A stretch of DNA of 64,000 nt. It comes from Acidimicrobiaceae bacterium. Lineage in GTDB: Bacteria > Actinomycetota > Acidimicrobiia > Acidimicrobiales > Ilumatobacteraceae. The notes beneath the pieces were generated by a model, which did not search any database, had not been told where the DNA came from, and saw only the letters and a program-made list of their open reading frames with translations. The number at the start of each line of letters is the position of its first letter. Within the stretch, counting starts at the first letter, position 1. Positions 51,636 through 59,639 of the stretch are shown piece after piece. The DNA lies in assembly GCA_024641005.1 (NCBI GenBank), contig JAHEDX010000001.1:45625-109624 (forward strand), in the 5' to 3' direction. A program made the translations under genes and the position numbers.

Positions 51636-52379
51636 ATGAGCGTTCTCGTCGAGAACCGAGACGGCGCACTGGTCGTCACCATCAATCGCCCAGAGGCGGG
51701 TAACTCGCTGAATCCCGCTGTCGGGCAGGGAATCGCCGACGCCTTGGCCGATGCGGCCACGAACCCGGAGGTGCGCACGATCATCGTCACCGGAGCTGGC
51801 GAGAAGATCTTCTGCGCAGGGATGGATCTCAAAGCGTTCGCGGCTGGCGAGGACATGACCCCGGTCGGGGAAGGACTTCGACTCCTCAGTGAGTGTCCGA
51901 AGCCGGTCATCGCCGCGGTCAACGGGATCGCCGTCGCGGGTGGGTTCGAGGTGGTGATGAGGGCCGATCTCGTGGTCGCCGCCGATCACGCCAAGTTCGG
52001 TATTCCCGAGGTCAAGCGCGGCCTCGTCGCTGCCGGTGGTGGCACCCGCCTACCGACCCGTATTCCGCTTCAAATCGCTCTCGAGATGGGGTTGACGGGT
52101 GAGACCTTCGGTGCTGACCGGGCGCTCGAGTTGGGGCTGATCAATCGCGTCGTTCCTGGCGTTGATGTGATGGACGCCGCGCTCGCGCTGGCGGCCTTGA
52201 TCAACGCCAACGGTCCGCTCGCCGTGCAGGCCACGAAGCGCCTGATGCGTGAAGAGGTGGGGCCTGACACCGCCGGCCATGTGCGCGCCGTCACCGCTCC
52301 TGTGTTCGCTAGCGAAGACGCCCGCGAGGGTGCGACCGCGTTCGCGGAGAAGCGGGCGCCGATCTGGAAGGGGAAGTGA
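51636..52379 (+). CDS. Enoyl-CoA hydratase/isomerase family protein
   Basis: Crotonase of 247 residues: VTINRPEAGNSLN, FCAGMDLKAFA, NGIAVAGGFEVVMRAD, IPEVKRGLVAAGGGTRLPTRI. ATG 51636 gives about 10 bp to AAAGG; ATG 51627 is too close. It resembles carnitinyl/crotonobetainyl-CoA hydratase-like members. It is followed one base later by an SDR. Confidence 0.92.
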   Translation: MSVLVENRDGALVVTINRPEAGNSLNPAVGQGIADALADAATNPEVRTIIVTGAGEKIFCAGMDLKAFAAGEDMTPVGEGLRLLSECPKPVIAAVNGIAVAGGFEVVMRADLVVAADHAKFGIPEVKRGLVAAGGGTRLPTRIPLQIALEMGLTGETFGADRALELGLINRVVPGVDVMDAALALAALINANGPLAVQATKRLMREEVGPDTAGHVRAVTAPVFASEDAREGATAFAEKRAPIWKGK

Positions 52380-52380
52380 C

Positions 52381-53280
52381 ATGGCCTTGCTCGATGGACG
52401 CGTCGTGATCGTGACCGGGGCCGGGCGCGGTCTGGGAAGAGCCCACGCGCTCGAATTGGCGCGCAACGGAGCCACGGTGGTCGTCAACGACCTCAATGTC
52501 GGACTCCAGGGTCAGGCCGACGACGCCGAGTTGTCACCTGCCGACGAGGTCGTCGCCGAGATCGAGGCAATGGGCGGCACCGCCGTCACCAACGGAGCGT
52601 CGGTAAGCGACTGGGGTGCGATGGAAGCGCTCGTCAACGACACCGTCGAACGTTTCGGTGATCTGCACGCCGTCGTCAACAACGCCGGCTTCTTGCGCGA
52701 CCGGATGTTGACCTCGATGAGCGAGGACGATTTCGACGCCGTGATCAATGTGCATCTGAAGGGTTCGTTCACCGTTGCCCGTCACGCATGTGCCTACTGG
52801 CGTGAACAGGGCAAGGCCGGCAAGCCGGTGAGCGGTCGAATCGTCAACACCACGTCGGGCGCCGGGCTGTGGGGCAACGTCGGTCAGGCGAACTATGCCT
52901 CGGCGAAGGCCGGGATCGCGATGCTGACCACGATCGAGGCGCTCGAGATGCAACGGTACGACGTGACCGCCAACTGCATTTCGCCGATCGCCGCGACACG
53001 GATGCTCGGTTCGATCGGGATGGAGGCCGGCACCGAGGGTTGGCATCGTCTCGATCCAGAGAATGCGTCACCGGTCGTCGCTTGGCTGTGCAGCGCTGAA
53101 TCGGGCTGGCTGACCGGGCAGCTGCTCCGAGTCGACGGCAACAAGCTGATCAAGGTGGACGGCTACACGCTCGATGCCGAGTACGAGTCGAAGAGCGGCG
53201 AGATGCTGACGGTCGACGAGTTGAGCGTCGGCGTGCGCAAGCTGTTCGGTGCCTTCCCGAAAGGCCTCGTCATCAAGTAG
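52381..53280 (+). CDS. SDR family oxidoreductase, MFE-2-like
   Basis: SDR of 299 residues: TGAGRGLG, NDLNVGLQGQADDAE insert, NNAGFLRDRM, NYASAKAG. Same long-insert type as the protein at 47622, hence a likely 3-hydroxyacyl-CoA dehydrogenase. It follows the crotonase gene by one base, giving hydratase plus dehydrogenase in one unit. Confidence 0.9.
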   Translation: MALLDGRVVIVTGAGRGLGRAHALELARNGATVVVNDLNVGLQGQADDAELSPADEVVAEIEAMGGTAVTNGASVSDWGAMEALVNDTVERFGDLHAVVNNAGFLRDRMLTSMSEDDFDAVINVHLKGSFTVARHACAYWREQGKAGKPVSGRIVNTTSGAGLWGNVGQANYASAKAGIAMLTTIEALEMQRYDVTANCISPIAATRMLGSIGMEAGTEGWHRLDPENASPVVAWLCSAESGWLTGQLLRVDGNKLIKVDGYTLDAEYESKSGEMLTVDELSVGVRKLFGAFPKGLVIK

Positions 53281-53285
53281 CGGCG

Positions 53286-53318
53286 AGTTACGAAACGTGC
53301 CTGGCACGTTTCGTAACT
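53286..53318. repeat. Palindromic repeat, locus j (single copy)
   Basis: Perfect 33-bp palindrome with central T between convergent SDR genes. The right arm's final CT forms part of the minus-strand TAG stop (53317-53319). Confidence 0.96.
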
Positions 53319-54069
53319 ATTGGCCGATGTTCATGCCGCCGTCGACGCGGACGATGGCGCCGCTCGTGAAACTGGAGGCGGGACTGGCGAGGAACAGTGC
53401 GGCGGTCACGATCTCCTCGGGGATGCCGGGTCGGCCGATCGCGCTGGGGACGTGCTCGCGGTTCTCGGGTGTCCAGGCCTTCGCGATGTCGGTCAGGAAC
53501 GGGCCGGGGGAGAGCGTGTTGACGCGCACCTTCGGTCCGTATTCGGCAGCGAGCGACCGCGACATCGCGTTGAGGGCTGCCTTGGCGCTGCCGTACGGCA
53601 CGATGCCGGGCAGCGGCATCAACGAACCCGACGACGTCACGTTGATGATCACGCCGCCGTCACCGTCTGACATCCGTTTGGCAACCTGCGAGGCGAGGCG
53701 GAACGGGCCCTTGAAGTTGAGACCGATCACGCTGTCGAACAGGTCTTCGGTGACCTCGTGGCTCGGCATCGCGGGGCTCATCCCGGCGTTGTTGACCAGG
53801 ATGTCGATCCGGCCGAACTCGGCGTAGACGGTGTCGACCATCGCATCGAGCGAGTCCCACTTGGCGGCGTGGACCTGCACCGCCAACGCCCGCCGGCCCA
53901 GCGATCGGACCTCGTCCGCCACGGTCTCACAGTTGTCGATCTTGCGGCTGGCGATCACACAGTCGGCGCCACGCTCGGCGAACGCCTTGACCATCTGGTA
54001 ACCGAGACCACGGCTGCCACCCGTGACGAGAGCAATCTTTCCGGACAGATCGAACAGTGGGTCGAGCAT
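53317..54069 (-). CDS. SDR family oxidoreductase
   Basis: SDR of 250 residues: TGGSRGLG, NNAGMSPA, NVTSSGSL, PYGSAKAA, ending VRVDGGMNIG. It is divergent from the crotonase at 54180 across a 110-bp gap that holds no consensus operator. Its stop is shared with palindrome j. 3-oxoacyl reductase-like; the substrate is unknown. Confidence 0.92.
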   Translation of the reverse strand: MLDPLFDLSGKIALVTGGSRGLGYQMVKAFAERGADCVIASRKIDNCETVADEVRSLGRRALAVQVHAAKWDSLDAMVDTVYAEFGRIDILVNNAGMSPAMPSHEVTEDLFDSVIGLNFKGPFRLASQVAKRMSDGDGGVIINVTSSGSLMPLPGIVPYGSAKAALNAMSRSLAAEYGPKVRVNTLSPGPFLTDIAKAWTPENREHVPSAIGRPGIPEEIVTAALFLASPASSFTSGAIVRVDGGMNIGQ

Positions 54070-54179
54070 CCCCCCATTGTCGCGGGGCCGGCCGGCCGGG
54101 CTCGCATCGGTGGCCGGCGCGTTCCTTGTCGCCGGAAGTCCAGTCCCTACAGTGATCGTCAGACGAACGAGGAGGCGCA

Positions 54180-54869
54180 ATGGTCGAGTACGAGCTGGTG
54201 GGTGCGGTGGCGACGATCACCATGGACGACGGCAAGGCGAACGCACTGTCGCCGATGATGCAACGTTCGATCCACGACGCCCTCGATCGAGCCGAGTCCG
54301 ACGGGGCGGCCGTGGTGCTCGCCGGTCGCCTCGGCCGTTTCAGCGCTGGATTTGACCTGTCGGTGATCGCGGCCGGGGGGCGCGAGTCGGTCGAGATGGT
54401 GGTCGGCGGATTCGAGTTGGCCGAACGGCTGCTGACGACCGAGCGCCCCGTCGTTATCGCTTGCACGGGCCACGCGATGGCGATGGGAGCGTTCCTGTTG
54501 CTGGCCGCCGACGCTCGCATCGGTGCAGACGGCCCCTTCAAGATCGCCGCCAACGAGGTCGCGATCGGCATGACCATGCCGCAGACGGCGATCGAGTTGA
54601 TGAGACAGCGGCTGACTCCGGCAGCGGCCCAGCGTTCAGCGATCCTGGCCGAAGTATTCGACCCTGCGTCCGCCGTGACGGCCGGTTACCTCGACCGGCT
54701 GGTGGAACCAGATGCGGTGGTGGCGACTGCTCAGGACGTGGCGGTAGCGGCGACGATGCTGGACCCGCGGGCGCATGCGGCGACCAAGGCTCGACTGCGG
54801 GAACCGTCGATCGCCGCCATTCGGGCGGGCATCGATGCCGACCGCGCCTGGCTGGAATCGCACCTGTGA
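54180..54869 (+). CDS. Short enoyl-CoA hydratase/isomerase family protein
   Basis: Short crotonase of 229 residues: ATITMDDGKANALS, FSAGFDLSVIA, HAMAMGAFLLLAAD, NEVAIGMTMPQTAIEL. The usual catalytic Glu positions are not evident, so isomerase or thioesterase-like activity is possible. GAGGAGG precedes ATG 54180. It is a single-gene unit followed by a hairpin. Confidence 0.85.
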   Translation: MVEYELVGAVATITMDDGKANALSPMMQRSIHDALDRAESDGAAVVLAGRLGRFSAGFDLSVIAAGGRESVEMVVGGFELAERLLTTERPVVIACTGHAMAMGAFLLLAADARIGADGPFKIAANEVAIGMTMPQTAIELMRQRLTPAAAQRSAILAEVFDPASAVTAGYLDRLVEPDAVVATAQDVAVAATMLDPRAHAATKARLREPSIAAIRAGIDADRAWLESHL

Positions 54870-54892
54870 TGGTGTAGCCGGTGTTGCCGCCG

Positions 54893-54915
54893 CCGGCGCG
54901 GGACGATCGCGCCGG
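54893..54915. terminator. Hairpin between convergent crotonase and DUF35 genes
   Basis: CCGGCGCG pairs with CGCGCCGG, an 8-bp GC stem and 7-nt loop, 24 bp after the crotonase stop. There is no T-run, as is common for actinobacterial terminator candidates. Confidence 0.45.
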
Positions 54916-54963
54916 TCAGCGGTCATGCGCCGGAGCGTGGCCGCATCACATCGCAGCCGGGTT

Positions 54964-55401
54964 TCACACGACTGCGACCGGAGCGAAGACGGGGACCTGG
55001 AACTCCCCACCCCGCAGGGGTTCGATCCGAGCGGCGACGCGCATGCCGATCCGCACCTCGTCGATGTCGACGTCGACGACTCGACCGGTCAGGCGCAGAC
55101 CGGGCTGCTGATCGAGCTCGACGATCGCGACGGCGTAGGGCACCTGGTCGAAATAGCCCACCACGGCGGGTTGGCGCTGCACGATGAAGGTGTAGATCGT
55201 GCCGGTGCCAGTGACCGGCTCGAAAGCGGTCGGCGCCGCGCAGCGACGACAGTGCTCGAGCGGCGGATGATGCCAGTGCCCGCAGTTCGTGCAGCGGCAC
55301 AGGCGGAGTTCACCGTTCGCTGTGGCTTGCCAGAACCCTGCGCTGTCGGCGTCGGGGAGCGGTTGCGGCGGCGGAAGCTGTGACCAGTCGACGGTGGTCA
55401 T
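54964..55401 (-). CDS. DUF35 zinc ribbon/OB-fold protein
   Basis: Protein of 145 residues: zinc ribbon CTNCGHWHHPPLEHCRRC (about residues 37-54) then OB-fold (GTGTIYTFIVQRQPAV). DUF35 proteins bind acyl-CoA and partner SCP2-type thiolases or aldolases. Its start overlaps the thiolase stop (ATGA), so the two are translated together. It corresponds to the N-terminal domain of the fusion at 13454. Confidence 0.92.
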   Translation of the reverse strand: MTTVDWSQLPPPQPLPDADSAGFWQATANGELRLCRCTNCGHWHHPPLEHCRRCAAPTAFEPVTGTGTIYTFIVQRQPAVVGYFDQVPYAVAIVELDQQPGLRLTGRVVDVDIDEVRIGMRVAARIEPLRGGEFQVPVFAPVAVV

Positions 55402-56543
55402 GATGGGCGCTCTCTTCCGTAAACGATGGCGCCTCCGTACGGGCCGGCACCGGCCGTGACGAGGGCCAACTCGGCGTCGTCGACCTGGCGGACGCCCGCC
55501 TCGCGCCGCAGTTGGTGCACCGCCTCGTAGTGGTGATTGAGGCCGTGCAGGTAACCCTCCGAGAGCAGCCCCCCGTGCGGGTTGACCACCACATCACCGC
55601 CATAGGTGGCGCGACCCTCGCGGAAGTAGTCGCCGACCTCACCCTTGTCGCAGAACCCGAAGTCCTCGAACGTCGCCATCACCGTATAGGTGAAACAGTC
55701 GTACATGCAGGCGATGTCCATGTCGGCCGCCGACAGGCCGGTCCGCGCCCACAACCTGGGCGCCACGATCCTCGAGTACATCGACGTCTGATCGCTCCAC
55801 AGGTCGGGCATGCCTCCTGCGCCGGTCCCCTCGGCGGCGCCGATCGGATACACGGGCGGGTGTCGCAGGTCCTTGGCTCGGTCGGCGGAGGTGAGGACCA
55901 GGGCGACGGCGCCGTCGACTTCGTAGGCAAGATCGAACACCCGGAACGGTTCGACGATCCACCGGCCCTCGAGGTACGTCTCGAGCGTCAGCGGGTCGCG
56001 GGCGATGGCGTGTTCATTGGCGACGGCGTGGGCGCGATTGTTGATGGCGATCGCCCCGAGATCCTCGCAGGTCGAGCCGTAGACGTGCTGGTGGCGCTGC
56101 GCCCACATCGCGAACCATTGGGGCGGCACCATGTAACCCTGCGGGGCGGCGAACTGCTCGAACCCGCCCACCTCGACCGCTCCGGTCACCTTGCCGTAGC
56201 GGACGTTCGAGTCGAGCACCCGATACACCACGACGACCTCGGCCTGGCCGGTGATGATCGCCGAAGCCGCGTTGGCCATGACGAGAGCGACCTGGTTGCC
56301 GCCGGCGTAGGTGTTGACGTTCCAGCCGATCTCGTCGAGGCCGATCGCATGCGACACCCGCAGCGGGCTCGCCGGGTCACCGGTGGAGAAGCACGTCATA
56401 CCGTCGACGTCGGACGGCGAGAGCCCGGCGTCGTCGAGGGCGGCGCGGATCGCTTCGGCCGCGAGCGAGATGCCGGTCCGACCCGACTTGCGGGTGTACG
56501 CGGTGCGACCGATGCCGACGATGGCGGAGGCCGAGAGGTCCAT
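55398..56543 (-). CDS. SCP2-type thiolase (Ltp2-like)
   Basis: Thiolase-superfamily protein of 381 residues: IVGIGRTAYTRKSGRT opening, AAEAIRAALDDAGLSPSDVD, ACMYDCFTYTVMATFE, VVNPHGGLLSEGYLHG. Members with a DUF35 partner include steroid side-chain retro-aldolases as well as thiolases. ATG 56543 sits directly against operator-like site 10, so the mRNA leader is very short or absent. Confidence 0.9.
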   Translation of the reverse strand: MDLSASAIVGIGRTAYTRKSGRTGISLAAEAIRAALDDAGLSPSDVDGMTCFSTGDPASPLRVSHAIGLDEIGWNVNTYAGGNQVALVMANAASAIITGQAEVVVVYRVLDSNVRYGKVTGAVEVGGFEQFAAPQGYMVPPQWFAMWAQRHQHVYGSTCEDLGAIAINNRAHAVANEHAIARDPLTLETYLEGRWIVEPFRVFDLAYEVDGAVALVLTSADRAKDLRHPPVYPIGAAEGTGAGGMPDLWSDQTSMYSRIVAPRLWARTGLSAADMDIACMYDCFTYTVMATFEDFGFCDKGEVGDYFREGRATYGGDVVVNPHGGLLSEGYLHGLNHHYEAVHQLRREAGVRQVDDAELALVTAGAGPYGGAIVYGRERPS

Positions 56544-56546
56544 CAC

Positions 56547-56562
56547 CTGACACTAACGTCAG
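56547..56562. promoter_or_regulatory. Operator-like inverted repeat (site 10)
   Basis: CTGACACTAACGTCAG, extendable to CCTGAC/GTCAGG (56546-56563). It lies 3 bp from the thiolase ATG. Confidence 0.6.
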
Positions 56563-56590
56563 GTTGGGCGAGGGGCCGGGTCGAAGGTCC

Positions 56591-56692
56591 GAGCCCTCCG
56601 GATCCCTGAGGGCTCGCCGCCGACTCGGGTGCTCGACCCGTTCTGTTCAGCAAACTGCAGTACCGCCTCTGCGAGACGCTGAGCAGAACGGG
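56591..56692. terminator. Two inverted repeats after the ACAD gene
   Basis: Arms 56637-56651 and 56678-56692 are 15 nt with one mismatch (CCCGTTCTGTTCAGC) around a 26-nt loop. A second hairpin, GAGCCCTC (56591-56598) with GAGGGCTC (56608-56615), follows. Both lie between the ACAD stop (56700) and the thiolase operator, so termination of the ACAD transcript is likely. Confidence 0.5.
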
Positions 56693-56699
56693 AGAGCTG

Positions 56700-57623
56700 C
56701 TAAGCGAGTTCGGGTACTCGGGGGGTCGCTCCGGCTGCGATCAGACGGGCGCCGAGCTGCTTGGTGAGCTGTCGATGGTCGCCGAGCAGGTGGTCGAGCA
56801 GGAGCCCACGGCGGACCCACTGGTGGAAGCCGTGTTCGACCGTGAACGCGATCCCGCCGTGGACCTGGAAGCAATGCGTGGACGCCAACTGTTGGGCGCG
56901 TCCGGCGAGTGCCTTGGCGGCGATCGCCAGTATCTCGCCCTCGGGAGTGTCGGCATGTTCCCATGCGGTTCGAACGGTCGCCTGGGCTGCGGCCGACGCG
57001 ACCTTCACCTCGGCCAGGCGGTGCTTGACCGTTTGGAACGAGCCGATCGCGCGGCCGTACTGGTGGCGCTCGGTCACGTACGCGAGCGTGTCGACGAGCA
57101 TCTGGTCGACCGCTCCGACCATCTGCGAGGCGAGTGCTCGGCGTCCCATTGCGATCGCCGCCGCCACTGATGGTGGGCCACCGAGTAGGGCATGTTCGGT
57201 GCGGACGAACGTCGCATGCGACAGGCCGAGTGCGGGGTCGAAACCGGTGGCAGGGGACAGTTGTACGTCGGCGACGTCCACTGCGGTCACGCCGCGCTCG
57301 CTGAGGCGCACGTACCGTCGTGCCCGCTCGGTGCCGGCGAGAGCCACGTTGTCGATGAGGACCGCCGTGGTGGCATCGGCTTCGATCCCGGCCCCGCGCA
57401 GGATCGCCAGGTCGAGCACCGGCGCAGCAGAGCGCGCCCGGCCCGCCAGCTCACTCAGCGCAGTGATCGCTGCCGCAGGATCGGCGTCGACGAGGTCGTT
57501 CCACCCAGCTGCGAGCAGCGCACCCGGGACCTCTGCGGGTGTCTGCGTGTCGAGCACGTGCCGGAGCGAGGCGGTGATCAGCGCCAGTTCAGATTCGTCG
57601 AATCCGCTCATCCCCACGCTCAT
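56700..57623 (-). CDS. Acyl-CoA dehydrogenase, beta-type subunit
   Basis: ACAD-fold protein of 307 residues, shorter than usual because the N-terminal helical domain is reduced. QYGRAIGSFQTVKHRL and HGGIAFTVEHGFHQWVRRG are the beta-type markers. Its ATG overlaps the stop of the alpha-type ACAD upstream (ATGA). The two probably form one alpha2-beta2 dehydrogenase. Confidence 0.9.
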   Translation of the reverse strand: MSVGMSGFDESELALITASLRHVLDTQTPAEVPGALLAAGWNDLVDADPAAAITALSELAGRARSAAPVLDLAILRGAGIEADATTAVLIDNVALAGTERARRYVRLSERGVTAVDVADVQLSPATGFDPALGLSHATFVRTEHALLGGPPSVAAAIAMGRRALASQMVGAVDQMLVDTLAYVTERHQYGRAIGSFQTVKHRLAEVKVASAAAQATVRTAWEHADTPEGEILAIAAKALAGRAQQLASTHCFQVHGGIAFTVEHGFHQWVRRGLLLDHLLGDHRQLTKQLGARLIAAGATPRVPELA

Positions 57624-58792
57624 CGCCCCCTCGGTAGACCCAAGAGCCGTTCGGCGACCAGATCGCGTTGCACCTCACCGGCACCGCCATAGATCGTGGT
57701 GATCCTCGAGAACGACCAACGACTGCGCCACAGCTCGGCGACGGGATCGTCGTCAGCTGCCAGTTCGAGGCGCGGGTGCAGCAGCTTGCGTGCGCCCTCG
57801 GTCACGGTCTGCTCGGCCGTACTGAGCAGGATCTTGTCGATCGAAAACGCCGGTCCGAGGTCGTTGCCGGCGGCCAGCTCGCCGATGGTGTCACGACAGC
57901 GCGATCGCAGCCCCAGCAGGGTCAGGTAGGTATCGCCGACGATCTCGTCGGCGTCGGTCGGGAACTCATCGGCGTGGTCGCGGATCAGCTCGGTCAGCTG
58001 GGTGTGCAGATCAGCCTGACGGCCCCAGGCGTAGGCGCCGCGCTCGAACTGCATGAGGTACATCACCACCGGCCAGCCCTGGCCGACGTCACCGATCAGA
58101 TGCGTGTTCGGAACGTACACATCGTCGAAGAAGATCTCAGAGGTGTCGCTGGATCCACTTTCGAGCTTGGTCGGCACCACCCGAACCCCGGTGCTCGACA
58201 GGTCGACCCAGAACATCGTGAGCCCCCGGTAACCGTCGGCGGCCTCGCCGGTACGGGCCAGCAGGCAACACCATGAAGCGATGTGACCATTGCTGCTCCA
58301 CATCTTCTGACCGTTGATGCGGAAGCCTTCGCCGTCCACCACGGCTCTCGTCCGGAGTGACCCGAGGTCGCTCCCAGCGTCGGGCTCGGAGAAGCCCTGG
58401 CACCACACCTCGTCGCCACGAACCCCCACCGGCACGTGATGCTCGGCCAACCCAGGGGCGAATCGCACGAGCATCGGGGCGATGATCTCGATCGAGCCGT
58501 GGATGCCCGGATTGACGTAGCCGGCAGCGGCCAGTTCTTCGGCAACGACATATCGGTGCAATGGCGTACCTCCGAGCCCGCCGACCTCGTTCGCCCACCC
58601 GAGACGATGCCAACCGTGGTCCCACAGCAAGCGTTGGAGCGGGCGAAAGCGGGCGTAGGCCAGGTCGAGTTCCTCGGCCACCTCGTGCCGGAACGGTTCG
58701 AGTTCGGCTGCGAGTTCGGTGAGCCAGCGGCGGAACGCAGTCGCGGTCTGGGCGAGCGTTGCATCCGGATCGGGAAGCACGACGTTTGCCAT
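57620..58792 (-). CDS. Acyl-CoA dehydrogenase, alpha-type subunit
   Basis: ACAD of 390 residues: WCQGFSEPDAGSDLGSLRTRA, NGQKMWSSNGHIASW, IYGGAGEVQRDLVAERLLGLPR. ATG 58792 is chosen because the upstream open frame crosses operator-like site 11. It is coupled to the beta-type gene downstream. The C-terminal E-V-Q-R segment matches non-catalytic-base alpha subunits. Confidence 0.92.
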   Translation of the reverse strand: MANVVLPDPDATLAQTATAFRRWLTELAAELEPFRHEVAEELDLAYARFRPLQRLLWDHGWHRLGWANEVGGLGGTPLHRYVVAEELAAAGYVNPGIHGSIEIIAPMLVRFAPGLAEHHVPVGVRGDEVWCQGFSEPDAGSDLGSLRTRAVVDGEGFRINGQKMWSSNGHIASWCCLLARTGEAADGYRGLTMFWVDLSSTGVRVVPTKLESGSSDTSEIFFDDVYVPNTHLIGDVGQGWPVVMYLMQFERGAYAWGRQADLHTQLTELIRDHADEFPTDADEIVGDTYLTLLGLRSRCRDTIGELAAGNDLGPAFSIDKILLSTAEQTVTEGARKLLHPRLELAADDDPVAELWRSRWSFSRITTIYGGAGEVQRDLVAERLLGLPRGR

Positions 58793-58824
58793 CGTGGCCC
58801 ACCGTAGTCGCAGCACGCGCAGAC

Positions 58825-58840
58825 TCGACACTTGTGTCAA
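58825..58840. promoter_or_regulatory. Operator-like inverted repeat (site 11, imperfect)
   Basis: TCGACACTTGTGTCAA, one half-site is CGAC. It lies between the divergent ACAD (33 bp) and thioesterase (22 bp) genes. Confidence 0.5.
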
Positions 58841-58862
58841 GTCGACGACTACCCTCTGGGCC

Positions 58863-59639
58863 GTGCCGCTCGACGACATCCGCCATTGGTATCGCCCCGC
58901 CATCGGTGGGCTGGTGCCGACGGGTATTGCCGTGTCACCGCACGCGGAGAACGCTCAGCACGGCAGTGCCGTCGCGGCACTCGTCGCTCGAGCGGCAGAA
59001 CGGGTCGACTCGCCCGTACCGATGGACATCGTGCGGATGACGGTCGATCTGTCGCGGCGCGTGCCCGTCGGTCTCACCCATGTCGAGACAAATCTGCGAC
59101 GAGCCGGCAAACGAGTCCAGGTCATCGAGGCCATCGTGTGCGTCGACGGGCAGCCGTACTCGCGCTCGGAGGTCGTGCGAATGCGTTCGGGCGACGTGAT
59201 CGAGCCGGCAGACCTGCCCGAGCGTGAGGACGTCGTCGTCGAAGACCCGTCCGCCGCCCTGCGCGTCCGACCATGGGGTGACTCGCCGTTCATGATCGGC
59301 ATCGCCCCGTCATTCGAGGTGTGGGAGCGATCGTCGGCCCGCTACTGGCTCACGATCGACGACCAACTGATCGAGGGCGAAGCGATGAGCCCGTTCGTCC
59401 GCGCAGCGGCTGCGGCCGACGTGTCGCTGAGCGGCGGCCGATTGCTGCCCGACTACGCCTCGACCAATGCCGACCTGCACATCGCCTTTCACCGGCCGCC
59501 CGTCGGAACACGATTTCGCATCGATTCGGAGATCCAGGTCAACCCGAGGGGTTGGGGTTCGAGCAGCTCGACGCTGTCGGACTGTCGAGGCAGGGTGGCA
59601 TCGCTGACGAAATCGATCCTGTACATGGGGCGCGTGTGA
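58863..59639 (+). CDS. Acyl-CoA thioesterase-like protein (double hotdog)
   Basis: Protein of 258 residues resembling TesB-type two-hotdog thioesterases: MDIVRMTVDLSRRVPVG in the first module, and DYASTNADLHIAFHRPPVG in the second, where TesB relatives have SLDHxxWFHR. GTG 58863. Its TGA overlaps the ligase ATG. It may recycle CoA during the pathway. Confidence 0.78.
   Translation: MPLDDIRHWYRPAIGGLVPTGIAVSPHAENAQHGSAVAALVARAAERVDSPVPMDIVRMTVDLSRRVPVGLTHVETNLRRAGKRVQVIEAIVCVDGQPYSRSEVVRMRSGDVIEPADLPEREDVVVEDPSAALRVRPWGDSPFMIGIAPSFEVWERSSARYWLTIDDQLIEGEAMSPFVRAAAAADVSLSGGRLLPDYASTNADLHIAFHRPPVGTRFRIDSEIQVNPRGWGSSSSTLSDCRGRVASLTKSILYMGRV

Noticed and set aside
2915..58840. TTGAC-N6-GTCAA sites as mere -35 boxes
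   Set aside because: The second arm at fixed N6 spacing is not expected of a promoter. Some arms may still double as -35 elements.
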